Origin: Rhodopseudomonas pentothenatexigens
GTDB lineage: Bacteria; Pseudomonadota; Alphaproteobacteria; Rhizobiales; Xanthobacteraceae
Length of the DNA: 64,000 nt
Reading direction: 5' to 3'
Assembly (NCBI RefSeq): GCF_900218015.1
Contig: NZ_UFQQ01000008.1
Location: 1-64,000, forward strand
The notes under the pieces are model-generated. The model saw nothing but the letters and a program-made list of their open reading frames with translations. It did no database searches and had not been told where the DNA came from. This document shows, one piece after another, positions 55,395-64,000 of this stretch; position 1 is the stretch's first letter, and the number at the start of each line of letters is the position of its first letter. Both the position numbers and the translations under genes were made by a program.

Positions 55395-57218
55395 ATGACG
55401 CTCGACCAGATTCTGCTGTTCGTCCTGTTCGCCGCCATCCTGGCGATGCTGGTGTGGGGCCGGTTCCGCCACGATCTGGTCGCGGCGGCCGGACTATTCA
55501 TCGCGGTGGCGCTCGGGCTGGTGCCGCAGGATGCGGCGTTCTCCGGCTTCTCCAATCCGGCGGTGGTGGTGGTCGCGCTGGTGCTGATCGCCTCGCGCGC
55601 ATTCGAAAATTCCGGCGCGCTCGGCCTGGTCGCGCAATGGGCGGTCGACGACAAACGGCCGATCGGCACCCACATCGCGCTGGTCGGCGGCATCGCCGCT
55701 GCGCTGTCGGCGGTGATCAACAACGTCGCAGCGCTCGCGCTGCTGATGCCGATGGACATCCAGGCGGCGCGCAAAGCGGGCCGCCCGCCTGGCATGACGC
55801 TGATGGCACTGTCGTTCGCCACCATCCTGGGCGGCATGACCACACTGATCGGCACGCCGCCGAACATCATCGCCTCCTCGATCCGCGCCGAACAGCTCGG
55901 CCAACCCTACCGGATGTTCGACTTCGCGCCGGTCGGCGTCGCGGTCGCGGTTGCCGGCGTGATCTTCGTCGCGCTGATCGGCTGGCGGCTGGTGCCGCGC
56001 CGTCACGACAGCGCCGCCGAGCTCGCCTCGGAATCCTCGTTCGAAGCCGAACTCGAAGTCGGCAAGGACTCGCCCGCGGTCGGCAGGCTGGTCGCCGAGT
56101 TCGAGGACGACGCCGAGAACGCCGACGTGCTGATCACCGGCCTGATCCGCGACGGCACACTGCGGCGGAGCGGTGCGCGGCTCTACACCATCGAGCCGGA
56201 CGACCTCTTGGTGGTGAAAGGCTCGGGCGACGCGATCGCCGCCTTCATCAAGGCGACCAATCTGCAGGAGGCGTCGTCGTCCGACAGCGAGGAGCGGGAT
56301 GCGCCGGCGCGCAAGCGCGACGACACCGGCAAGGACGACGGCGACGCCAAGGAGCGCAACGGCGGCTCGGCGATCGTCGAGGTGGTGGTCCGCGCCGATT
56401 CCTATCTGGTCGGCCAGTCCGCGGCGGCGCTACGGCTGCGCAAGCGCTTCGCGCTGACCCTGCTCGGCATCTCTCATGCCGGCAAGCTGGCGCGCGAAAA
56501 GGTCGGCGACCGCATCATCGAGGCCGGCGACGTGCTGCTGCTGACCGGCCCCGGCGCGGCCTCGACCGCGACGCTGAATTCGATGCGGCTGCTGCCGGTG
56601 AACACCATCAACGTCGCGCCGTATCGCGCCTGGAAGGTCGCGCTCACCGTCGGGCTGTTCGTCGCGGCGATCGCGGCGGCCTCGTTCGGGCTGCTGTCGT
56701 TCACGGTGGCGATCGCGATGGCGGTGGTGGCCTATGCGGCATTCGGCCTGGTGCCGGCGCGCGACTTCTACTCGACGATCGAGTGGCCGGTGGTGGTGAT
56801 GCTGGCCTGTCTGCTGCCGATCGGCGCCGCCTTCGACAAGGTCGGCGGCACCGCGCTGGTCGCCGGATGGATCGGCGAGATCACCCAGGGCTATTCGCCG
56901 GTGGTGGCATTGGTGGCGCTGATGGTCGCGACCATGATGCTGTCCGACGTGCTCAACAACGTCGCCACCATCGTGGTCGCCGGACCGATCGCAATCGATC
57001 TCGCCCACCGCGTCGGCGGCAATCCCGACACCTTCCTGATGGCGGTGACGATCGCGGCGTCCTGCGCCTTCCTCACCCCGATCGGTCACAAGAACAACAC
57101 GCTGATCATGGGCCCGGGCGGCTTCCGCTTCGCCGATTACTGGCGGATGGGGCTGCCGCTCGAACTGGTGGTGCTCGTGGTGGCGGTGCCGATGCTGCTG
57201 ATCGTGTGGCCGATCTGA
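55395..57218 (+). CDS. SLC13-type anion transporter with RCK_C/TrkA_C domains
   Basis: A 607-residue membrane protein. Two halves of the SLC13/DASS fold carry LGGMTTLIGTPPNIIAS and LTPIGHKNNTLIMGPGG. They are split by a large cytosolic insert with two TrkA_C regions and a charged Asp/Lys linker (DSEERDAPARKRDDTGKDD). Homologs transport sulfate or dicarboxylates. Next to sox genes it may export sulfate, which is inference. It starts at ATG 55395 with no strong site. Confidence 0.85.
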   Translation: MTLDQILLFVLFAAILAMLVWGRFRHDLVAAAGLFIAVALGLVPQDAAFSGFSNPAVVVVALVLIASRAFENSGALGLVAQWAVDDKRPIGTHIALVGGIAAALSAVINNVAALALLMPMDIQAARKAGRPPGMTLMALSFATILGGMTTLIGTPPNIIASSIRAEQLGQPYRMFDFAPVGVAVAVAGVIFVALIGWRLVPRRHDSAAELASESSFEAELEVGKDSPAVGRLVAEFEDDAENADVLITGLIRDGTLRRSGARLYTIEPDDLLVVKGSGDAIAAFIKATNLQEASSSDSEERDAPARKRDDTGKDDGDAKERNGGSAIVEVVVRADSYLVGQSAAALRLRKRFALTLLGISHAGKLAREKVGDRIIEAGDVLLLTGPGAASTATLNSMRLLPVNTINVAPYRAWKVALTVGLFVAAIAAASFGLLSFTVAIAMAVVAYAAFGLVPARDFYSTIEWPVVVMLACLLPIGAAFDKVGGTALVAGWIGEITQGYSPVVALVALMVATMMLSDVLNNVATIVVAGPIAIDLAHRVGGNPDTFLMAVTIAASCAFLTPIGHKNNTLIMGPGGFRFADYWRMGLPLELVVLVVAVPMLLIVWPI

Positions 57219-57221
57219 TCG

Positions 57222-57524
57222 TTACAACGACCCGACCGTCGCCGCGACCATCCGCCAGCGCACACCGCGGCCGCCGAATTCGTCGCCGAGCGTATCGAGC
57301 AGCGCACGCAGCTCGGCCGCTTCGGCGGTGACGACGATCTCGACCGACAGCGTGTGACCGCGGACTTGTTCGACCACGCTGTCGTAGTCGACGTCGCGGC
57401 CGTAGCCTTCGACCTCGCGGGCGGTGAAGCCGACGCGCGCGGTCGGCTCGTGCGCCAGCATCGCGGCGATCACCTCGTCCTTCAGCGCCACCGGCACCAG
57501 CAGCGTCAGCACCATCGCGCTCAT
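57222..57524 (-). CDS. DUF3240 family protein next to metal efflux
   Basis: A 100-residue cytosolic protein (LTLLVPVALKDEVIAAMLAHE, GFTAREVEGYGRDVDYDSVVEQVRG) of the DUF3240 family, a PII-like small protein usually found with RND metal efflux pumps. It overlaps the cusA/czcA stop by ATGA. The role is unknown; it might regulate the pump. Confidence 0.82.
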   Translation of the reverse strand: MSAMVLTLLVPVALKDEVIAAMLAHEPTARVGFTAREVEGYGRDVDYDSVVEQVRGHTLSVEIVVTAEAAELRALLDTLGDEFGGRGVRWRMVAATVGSL

Positions 57525-60500
57525 CGCGGGGCCTCCTGCGTCTTCGGAGCAGGCGGAATCCCGAAGCGGCGATACAGCACCGGCAGGATCACCAACGTCA
57601 GCAGCGTCGAGGTGACGAGACCGCCGATCACCACCACCGCCAGCGGCCGCTGCACGTCGGCGCCCGGACCGGTGGCGTAGAGCAGCGGCACCAGGCCGAA
57701 CGCGGTGATGCTGGCGGTCAGCAGGATCGGCCGCAGCCGGCGCTGCGCGCCGAGCTCGACGATCTGATCCGGCGGCAGCCCCTGGCTGCGCAGCAGGTTG
57801 AAATACGACACCAGCACCAGGCCGTTCAGCACCGCGATGCCGAGCAGCGCGATGAAGCCGACCGAGGCCGGCACCGACAGATATTCGCCGGTGATCAGCA
57901 GGCTGAACACGCCGCCGATCAGCGCGAATGGGATGTTGATGAACACCAAGAGCGACTGTCGCAGCGACGAGAAGGTGACGAACAGCAGCAGGAACACCAG
58001 CGCGAGCGCGATCGGCACCACGATGCCGAGCCGCGCCGCGGCGCGCTGCTGGTTCTCGAACTGGCCGCCCCAGACGATACTGGTGCCTTCCGGCAGCTTG
58101 ACCTTGGCGGCGACCGCGGCCTTGGCCTCGTCGACGAAACCGACGAGGTCGCGGCCCGAGACGTTGCTCATCACCAGCGCCAGCCGGCGGCCGTTCTCGC
58201 GGTCGATCTTCACCGGCCCGTCGATCCGCTCCAGCCGGGCGACGTTGGCGAGCGGCACCGACTTGCCGTCGGCCAGTACCAGATTGATGCCGGCGAGCCG
58301 CGCCGGGGATTCGCGCAGCGACTCGGTGCCGCGGATCAGCACCGGCGTGCGGCGGCCTTGTTCGACCACGATGCCGGCCTGACGGCCTTCGATCTGGGTG
58401 CGCAGCGCTTCGGTGAGCGCATCGACGTCGAGCCCGAGCCGGCCGGCCTGCAGCCGGTCGATCGCGACATTGTAGTACTCGAAGCCTTCGTTCAGCGTGG
58501 TGCGGACGTCTTCGGCGCCCTTCAGCGTCTTCAGCGTCGCGGTGATCTGTTCGGCCAGCCTGTTCAACGTCGGGATATCGGTGCCGAAGATCTTTGCCAC
58601 CACGTCGCCGCGGGCGCCGATGATCATCTCCTGCACCCGCATCTCGATCGGCTGGGTGAACGAGAAGCCGATGCCGGGGAAGCCGGCGAGCGCCTTGCGC
58701 AGCTCGCCCATCAGCCAGTCCTTGTCGTGCGGCCGGCGCCACTCCGCCTCGGGCTTGAGGATGACGTAGGTATCGGTCTGGTTGAGGCCCATCGGATCGA
58801 GGCCGAGTTCGTCGGAGCCGACGCGAGCCACGATGCTCTTCACTTCGGGCACTGCGTCCATCACCGCCCGCTGGATCTTGAGGTCGAGATTGACGCTCTC
58901 TTCGAGCCCGATCGACGGCAGCTTTTCGACGCTGATGATCGGGGTGCCCTCTTCCATCGTCGGCATGAAGATCTTGCCGAGCTGGCCATAGGCGAACACG
59001 GTCGCGACCAGCGCCAGCGCCGACACCGCCAGCACCGCCTTTTCGTGATGCAGCGCGAACCGCAGCACCGGCGTGTAGCCGGCGCCGATCTTGCGCACCA
59101 GCCAGGTATCACCGTGACCGGCGGTCTTCAGCAGCAGCGACGCCAGCACCGGGATCACGGTGAGCGCGAGCAGCAGCGACGAGCCGAGCGCGAACACGAT
59201 CGCCAGCGCCACCGGGATGAACAGCTTGCCTTCAAGCCCCTGCAGCGTCAGCAGCGGCAGGAACACGATGACGATGATGCCGATGCCGGAGGTCACCGGC
59301 ACCACCACCTCGCGCAGCGCCTGATAGATCCGGTGCAGCAGCGGCACCTGCGCGGCGTGGCGGTCGTGGGCGAGATGCGACACCACGTTTTCGACCACCA
59401 CCACCGAGGCGTCGATCAGCATGCCGATCGCGACGGCGAGGCCGCCGAGGCTCATCAGATTAGCCGACATTCCGGCCCAGCGCATCAGCACGAAGGTGGC
59501 GAGCGCCGACAGCGGCAGCGTCAGCGCCACCACCAGCGCGGCGCGCCAGTCGCCAAGGAACAGGATCAGCAGCACGATCACCAGCACCACGGCTTCGAGC
59601 AGCGACTTCGACACCGTGCCGACGGCGCGGCCGACCAGATCGCCGCGATCGTAGAACACGTTCAGCGTCACGCCCTTCGGCAGCGTCGGCTCCAGCTCCT
59701 TGAACTTGGCGCGAACGCCGTCGACGACGTCGCGCGCGTTGGCGCCGCGCAGGCCGAGCACCAGGCCCTGCACCGCTTCGCCCTGGCCGTCGCGCGTCAC
59801 CGCGCCATAGCGGGTGATGCTGCCGATCCGCACTTCGGCGACGTCGCGCACCCGCACCATGCCGCCGTCGCGCGAGGCCAGCACGATGTCGCGCAGATCG
59901 TCGAGATTGCGGACCTGGCCGTCGACGCGGACCAGCAGCACTTCCTCGCCGGCCGACAGCCGCCCGGCGCCGCCGTTGCGGTTGTTCTTCTCGATCGCCT
60001 TCTCCAGCGTGTCGATGGTGATGCCATGCGAGGCCATCGCCAGATTGTCGGGGACGATCTCGAAGCTGCGCACGAAGCCGCCGAGCGAATTGACGTCGGC
60101 CACCCCGGGCAGCGTGCGCAGCGCCGGACGGATGGTCCAGTCGAGCAATGTCCGCCGCTCCGCCATCGTCAGGTCGCCGCCCTCGATGGTGAACATGAAC
60201 ATCTCGCCGAGCGGCGTGGTGATCGGCGCCAGACCTCCGGTGAGGCCGTCGGGCATGTCCTTCATCGCCGAGGCGAGCCGTTCGGCGACCTGGTTGCGGG
60301 CCCAATAGATGTCGACGCCGTCGGCAAAATCGATGGTGACGTCGGCGAGGCCGTATTTGGTGGTCGAGCGCAGGATCGTCTTGTTGGGGATGCCGAGCAT
60401 TTCCAGCTCGAGCGGCATCGTCACCCGGGTCTCGACCTCCTCGGGCGTCATGCCCGGGGCCTTCATGATGATCTTGACCTGGACCGGCGAGACGTCGGGG

Positions 60501-60616
60501 AAGGCGTCGATCGGCAGATGCCGGAACGCCAGCACGCCGGCGCCGATCAGCAGCAGCGTCGCCAGCACCACCAGCAGGCGATGCGACAGCGAGAACTCGA
60601 CGAGACGGGTCAACAT
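57521..60616 (-). CDS. heavy-metal efflux RND transporter (CusA/CzcA family)
   Basis: A 1031-residue inner-membrane proton antiporter exporting metal cations through the periplasm. The N-terminus LVEFSLSHRLLVVLATLLL and the RND motifs PGMTPEEVETRVTMPLE and GGLAVAIGMLIDASVVVVENV fit the HME-RND class. Charged residues in the central helix (DAS) support proton coupling. The metal (Cu/Ag versus Co/Zn/Cd) is not safely told. It begins directly after the adaptor gene's stop. Confidence 0.95.
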   Translation of the reverse strand: MLTRLVEFSLSHRLLVVLATLLLIGAGVLAFRHLPIDAFPDVSPVQVKIIMKAPGMTPEEVETRVTMPLELEMLGIPNKTILRSTTKYGLADVTIDFADGVDIYWARNQVAERLASAMKDMPDGLTGGLAPITTPLGEMFMFTIEGGDLTMAERRTLLDWTIRPALRTLPGVADVNSLGGFVRSFEIVPDNLAMASHGITIDTLEKAIEKNNRNGGAGRLSAGEEVLLVRVDGQVRNLDDLRDIVLASRDGGMVRVRDVAEVRIGSITRYGAVTRDGQGEAVQGLVLGLRGANARDVVDGVRAKFKELEPTLPKGVTLNVFYDRGDLVGRAVGTVSKSLLEAVVLVIVLLILFLGDWRAALVVALTLPLSALATFVLMRWAGMSANLMSLGGLAVAIGMLIDASVVVVENVVSHLAHDRHAAQVPLLHRIYQALREVVVPVTSGIGIIVIVFLPLLTLQGLEGKLFIPVALAIVFALGSSLLLALTVIPVLASLLLKTAGHGDTWLVRKIGAGYTPVLRFALHHEKAVLAVSALALVATVFAYGQLGKIFMPTMEEGTPIISVEKLPSIGLEESVNLDLKIQRAVMDAVPEVKSIVARVGSDELGLDPMGLNQTDTYVILKPEAEWRRPHDKDWLMGELRKALAGFPGIGFSFTQPIEMRVQEMIIGARGDVVAKIFGTDIPTLNRLAEQITATLKTLKGAEDVRTTLNEGFEYYNVAIDRLQAGRLGLDVDALTEALRTQIEGRQAGIVVEQGRRTPVLIRGTESLRESPARLAGINLVLADGKSVPLANVARLERIDGPVKIDRENGRRLALVMSNVSGRDLVGFVDEAKAAVAAKVKLPEGTSIVWGGQFENQQRAAARLGIVVPIALALVFLLLFVTFSSLRQSLLVFINIPFALIGGVFSLLITGEYLSVPASVGFIALLGIAVLNGLVLVSYFNLLRSQGLPPDQIVELGAQRRLRPILLTASITAFGLVPLLYATGPGADVQRPLAVVVIGGLVTSTLLTLVILPVLYRRFGIPPAPKTQEAPR

Positions 60617-61720
60617 CTACTCGACCCCGCCGAGTCCCTGCCAGGCGCCCTTCAGCGCAGCGATGCCGCGCACCGCGATCCGCTCGTCGCCGCGGAAGCT
60701 GCCGCTCACCACCGCGAACTGCGGCAGCTCCTCGCGTATCTTCACCGGCGTGGCGACGAAGCCGCCGTCGGTCTGCACGAACACGAAGGCGTCCTTGCCC
60801 CGCCGCACCATCGCGCCGCTGTGCACCCGCCATTCGGCCGAGCCGCTGGTGAGGGGCGCGATCTGCGCCTCGACGATCTGGCCGGGCCGCAGGTCGGGAT
60901 CGGGCTCGTCGAATTCGGCGCGGACGATCACGGTCTGCGAGGTCGGCTCGACGCTGGAGCCGATCGACACCACCTTGCCGACGCAGTCATGGCCGCGCAG
61001 CGTGACCCGGGCGCCGACTGCGAACTCGTCGGCGCGCAGCGCCGGCACCTGGATTTCGACCCACAGCGGCGCGAGCTGCGCCAGCTTGAACACCAGCGCC
61101 AGCGCCTCGACGGTCTGGCCGGGCGTCGTCGGGCTTTCCAGCACCACGCCGTCGATCGGTGCGATCAGCGTCAGCCGGGGATCGAGCTTCTGAGTCGCCG
61201 CCAGTTTCTCGACCGCATCCTCGGTCATGCCGACATGCAGCAGCGCCTGGCGCCGCTCGGCGGCGGTGGCCTTGGCCTGTTCGTATTCGCTCTGGGTGAC
61301 GATGACCTGCTTCCTGGTCACCGCACCGTAGGGCGCGAGCTGCGTCTCGCGGTCGAGATTGGTCTTGAGCAGCCGCTCTTTGTTGTAGGCGACCAGATAT
61401 TCGGCTTGGGCGTTGGCGAGCGCCGGGCTCTGAATCTCGGCGAGCAGATCGCCGGCCTTCACCACCGTGTCGATCCGCACCAGCAGCCGCTCGATCCGGC
61501 CGCCGAGCGGCGCATTCATCAATCGGCTGCGATCCGGCGGTACCGCGATTTTGCCGGGGAAGCTGAGGCCGGCCGCGGCCGGCTGCTTCTCCAGCGGCGA
61601 GGTCTCGATCCCGACGCGTTCGGCCTGCTGTTTTGAGATCGGCAGTTCGTCCCCGGCGCGCGCGGTCCCGCACGACAGCGCGGCGGCAAGCAAAAGCCAA
61701 ATGGTCGAAAAGCGGAGCAT
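60617..61720 (-). CDS. RND periplasmic adaptor protein (CusB/CzcB-like)
   Basis: A 367-residue membrane-fusion protein with signal peptide (LLAAALSCGTARA), barrel-sandwich part (GGRIERLLVRIDTVVKAGDLLAEIQSPALAN), helical hairpin, and beta-barrel domain (IDGVVLESPTTPGQTVEAL, RPGQIVEAQIAPL). It links the RND pump to an outer-membrane channel. No channel gene lies beside it, so TolC or another outer-membrane factor elsewhere is probably shared. The ATG at 61720 lacks a strong ribosome binding site. Confidence 0.92.
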   Translation of the reverse strand: MLRFSTIWLLLAAALSCGTARAGDELPISKQQAERVGIETSPLEKQPAAAGLSFPGKIAVPPDRSRLMNAPLGGRIERLLVRIDTVVKAGDLLAEIQSPALANAQAEYLVAYNKERLLKTNLDRETQLAPYGAVTRKQVIVTQSEYEQAKATAAERRQALLHVGMTEDAVEKLAATQKLDPRLTLIAPIDGVVLESPTTPGQTVEALALVFKLAQLAPLWVEIQVPALRADEFAVGARVTLRGHDCVGKVVSIGSSVEPTSQTVIVRAEFDEPDPDLRPGQIVEAQIAPLTSGSAEWRVHSGAMVRRGKDAFVFVQTDGGFVATPVKIREELPQFAVVSGSFRGDERIAVRGIAALKGAWQGLGGVE

Positions 61721-61917
61721 GGATCTGTCACTGGCACCTGTGCCGGCCCGAAGGCGCCGGACGCGCCGGCTCCCCGCAGCCGCCGCAACGAGCCACTTGC
61801 CTAAGCTAGCGCGGCTGACAGGACGCTGACAGAGGCGAACGCAGTCGGCGTCAACCGCTGCTGCACAACGACCGCAGCTACTTGCCAGCGATTCGCAGCA
61901 AAGCTCCGTGCGGTCCT

Positions 61918-63240
61918 TCAGGCCGCGCGCTGGGCCAGCATGTCGGCGCGGACCCGGCCGAGATAGTCGCGAATCCGGTGCGCCAGCGTCTCCGACTGCG
62001 ACGACAGATGGGTCGAGGCGGTCATCGTCGAGGCGGCGGATTGCTCGGTGTCGCGGGCACTGGCGGTCACCGCCTGGATGCTGCCGGCGATGTCGCTGAC
62101 CACGTCGTAGGCCTGCTCGATGTTCTTGGCGATGTCGGCGGTGGCGGCGGTTTGCGCTTCGGCGGCGCCAGCGACCGCCGCGGTGATGTCGTCGACCTCG
62201 GACATCACCGTGCCGATCTCGCCGATCGACCGGCTGACGAGATCGGCGGCGCTGTGGACGTGCTCGACCTGATCCTCGATCTCGCCGGTGAATTTGGCGG
62301 TCTGTTCGGCCAGCGCCTTCACCTCGGCGGCGACCACCGCGAAACCGCGACCGGCCTCGCCGGCGCGCGCCGCCTCGATGGTGGCGTTGAGCGCCAGCAG
62401 ATTGGTTTGGCCGGCGATCACTTCGATCGACTTCACCACCTCGGCGATCCGCTCGGCGACGCTGCGCAGGCTGGCGACGTTGGCGGAGGCGTCCGACACC
62501 CGGCTCACCGCGCGGCCGACCACTTCGGCGGAGCGGCCGATCTCGGCGCCGACCTCGCGGGCGCTGGCCGACAATTCGGTGGTGGCGGCGGCGACGCTGC
62601 GCATGTTGTTGCTGGCCTGCTCCGCGGCTGCCGCGACGCTGGTGAGGCGTTCGCGGGTGAGCGAGGCGCCGCTGGTCAGGCTGCCGGCGGTGTCGCGCAT
62701 GCCGCGGGAATCCTCGTCGAGCGACGACACCACGTCGGTCACCGCGGATTCGAGCTGCGCCGCCTGCTGGGCGAAACTGTCGATCCGCGATTCGATGCTG
62801 TCGGTGGCGGCATTGATGGTCTTGGCACCGCGTAGCAGCGCGCCGTGCAGGCCCCCGGGCAAAATGCGGCGGAAGTAACGCCGGTGCTGCACCGCGTCCA
62901 TGGCGGCGGTGGCCTCGCGCACGAAGGCATCGCAGCCGTCGATCACGTCGTTGACGGCGCGCAGCATGTCGCCGGTGCGGCCGTTGTCGGGGATATGCAG
63001 AATGCGCGCCTCGAAGTCGCCGGCGGCGATCCTCTGGCAGACGTCGCGCGCCTGGCCGATCAGCCGGGTGGTCTGCACCATCCTGTACAGCGCGACGCAC
63101 GTCGCCAGGATCGCGAAGGCCTGGATCGTCATTGCCGCGGCGCGATAGTCCAGCGCTTCCAACGCGAGCGCGATCGACGACGCCACGATGATGACGGCGA
63201 TGTTAAGCTGCGCTTTGGAGAGCGAACATAAGTTCGTCAT
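61918..63240 (-). CDS. methyl-accepting chemotaxis protein without periplasmic domain
   Basis: A 440-residue signalling protein. Two closely spaced membrane helices ([39 protein letters not shown]) are joined by a very short loop, then HAMP-like and cytoplasmic signalling domains with [20 protein letters not shown]. No sensing domain lies outside the membrane. It overlaps the upstream PAS gene by 38 bases, so the pair probably forms a split Aer-like receptor for redox or energy state. Start ATG 63240; the open frame to 63552 is not needed. Confidence 0.9.
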   Translation of the reverse strand: MTNLCSLSKAQLNIAVIIVASSIALALEALDYRAAAMTIQAFAILATCVALYRMVQTTRLIGQARDVCQRIAAGDFEARILHIPDNGRTGDMLRAVNDVIDGCDAFVREATAAMDAVQHRRYFRRILPGGLHGALLRGAKTINAATDSIESRIDSFAQQAAQLESAVTDVVSSLDEDSRGMRDTAGSLTSGASLTRERLTSVAAAAEQASNNMRSVAAATTELSASAREVGAEIGRSAEVVGRAVSRVSDASANVASLRSVAERIAEVVKSIEVIAGQTNLLALNATIEAARAGEAGRGFAVVAAEVKALAEQTAKFTGEIEDQVEHVHSAADLVSRSIGEIGTVMSEVDDITAAVAGAAEAQTAATADIAKNIEQAYDVVSDIAGSIQAVTASARDTEQSAASTMTASTHLSSQSETLAHRIRDYLGRVRADMLAQRAA

Positions 63241-63739
63241 AGCTGACCTTCTTCGAGGCGACGAAATCGGTGAGCGCCTTGAGGCCGGCCTCGACCGCCT
63301 GCTTGCCGTTGGCGCAGCTCTGCTCGACCCGCAGCACCTCGGCATAGAGCGGCGCGATCGCGCCCGCGACCACGCTCGGATCCGGGGTGCGGCGATTGGA
63401 GTGATAGGCGACGATGTTGCCGTTTGCGTCGAACGACGGCGTGATGTGGGCGAACACCCAATAATGGTCGCCGCTGCGCGCCATGTTCTTGACGTAGCCG
63501 AAGATCTCGCGGCCCGCCGCGATCGTGTCCCACACCAGACGGAACACTGCACGCGGCATGTCGGGATGGCGGATGATGCTGTGCGGCTGACCGAGCAGTT
63601 CCGCCTCGCTGTAGCCGGCGATGTGACAGAAGGTGCGGTTGGCGTAGGTGATGCGGCCTTTCAGATCGGTCTTGGACACGATCAGTTCGCCTGCCGGGAA
63701 GAAGACTTCCTTGCCGGTCGGGCGGATTTGGACAACCAT
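63203..63739 (-). CDS. PAS-domain sensor protein (Aer N-terminal half-like)
   Basis: A 178-residue cytosolic protein. The PAS core runs [65 protein letters not shown] and [15 protein letters not shown], the Aer/TIGR00229 pattern with the flavin-pocket Trp. A helical C-terminus follows. FAD binding is inferred from the Aer likeness. It overlaps the chemoreceptor gene by 38 bases. An ATG start at 63739 has AAGGAG upstream. Confidence 0.9.
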   Translation of the reverse strand: MVVQIRPTGKEVFFPAGELIVSKTDLKGRITYANRTFCHIAGYSEAELLGQPHSIIRHPDMPRAVFRLVWDTIAAGREIFGYVKNMARSGDHYWVFAHITPSFDANGNIVAYHSNRRTPDPSVVAGAIAPLYAEVLRVEQSCANGKQAVEAGLKALTDFVASKKVSYDELMFALQSAA

Positions 63740-63904
63740 CGCCTTTCTCCTTGGAGGGCACGCCTCTGTTTTTGGTAGGATCAGGGGTTTGAATTTGTCT
63801 TAAGACTCAGGTCCGACGCTGTATCGCTGCTGCAAACACGTATTCGTACGAAGCCTCGTTGGAGCTGCGCAAGACCGGCGATCACTCGCCGGCCGCAGTG
63901 CGGC

Positions 63905-64000
63905 TCATGTAGCTCGCTGTTCGACCAGTTCCTTGCGCACCAGGCCGAGATAGCCGTTGATCTGCTGCGCCAGTTGCTCGGATTGCAGGGATAGCTGCGC
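63905..64000 (-). CDS. C-terminal end of another chemoreceptor (truncated by window edge)
   Basis: The minus strand reads QLSLQSEQLAQQINGYLGLV and ends with a short tail EQRAT before the stop at 63907-63905. This closely mirrors the end of the chemoreceptor at 61918 ([18 protein letters not shown]), so a second chemoreceptor gene begins outside the window. Its N-terminal domain is unseen. Confidence 0.75.
   Translation of the reverse strand, partial: AQLSLQSEQLAQQINGYLGLVRKELVEQRAT

Overview
The window is a high-GC (clearly above 60 %) alphaproteobacterial chromosome segment. Gene content, codon use and dispersed repeats fit Rhodopseudomonas palustris or a close Bradyrhizobiaceae relative. 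That assignment is inference from gene content, because there is no rRNA or other marker in the window. No tRNA, CRISPR array, prophage or insertion sequence was seen.

Region 1 (1-25300) is mostly housekeeping. It holds an M23 envelope peptidase, a beta-propeller protein, clpB, a MOSC protein and a CHAP-type secreted protein. The methionine pair metX-metW follows a SAM-II riboswitch with a visible terminator. A chorismate mutase, hisC and tyrA cluster comes next, then a brnTA toxin-antitoxin pair, a CorA transporter, an L,D-transpeptidase lipoprotein with a strong terminator, an extensin-like protein, an acyl-CoA ligase, a DUF559 protein and a DUF1499 protein. The region ends with an ECF sigma factor operon that carries a putative anti-sigma factor and a CnrX/CpxP-like periplasmic protein.

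Region 2 (25800-37450) holds a Cache-domain chemoreceptor and a tightly overlapping three-gene operon (PLP-fold enzyme, ATP-grasp ligase, PLP decarboxylase). The operon looks biosynthetic and is the best candidate here for an undescribed pathway. It is followed by PPK2, a YmdB-type phosphoesterase and 5-formyl-THF cyclo-ligase with a 6S RNA gene just upstream. Next come a RelE/HTH toxin-antitoxin pair under a perfect 28-bp palindrome and a histone-H1-like basic protein.

Region 3 (37450-57220) is a sulfur-oxidation island. One divergent arm reads leftward: soxY, Z, B, C, D, a YeeE/YedE transporter, a flavocytochrome c cytochrome, two FccB-like flavoproteins, a membrane methyltransferase and a rhodanese. 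The other arm reads rightward: soxA, soxX and a GlcG-like protein. Beyond these lie soxW-soxV, divergent soxS-soxR-soxT, a secreted DsrE protein, a third YeeE/YedE transporter and an SLC13 transporter that may export sulfate. Together they encode periplasmic thiosulfate and sulfide oxidation to sulfate by the Sox complex including SoxCD, thiosulfate or sulfur-compound uptake, thiol redox maintenance (SoxV/W/S) and a two-cysteine ArsR repressor (SoxR).

Region 4 (57220-64000) holds a CusBA/CzcBA-type RND metal efflux pair with a DUF3240 protein. It then has a PAS protein overlapping a chemoreceptor that lacks a periplasmic domain (a split Aer-like pair), and the C-terminus of a further chemoreceptor. 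Several families of palindromic intergenic repeats recur throughout the window.
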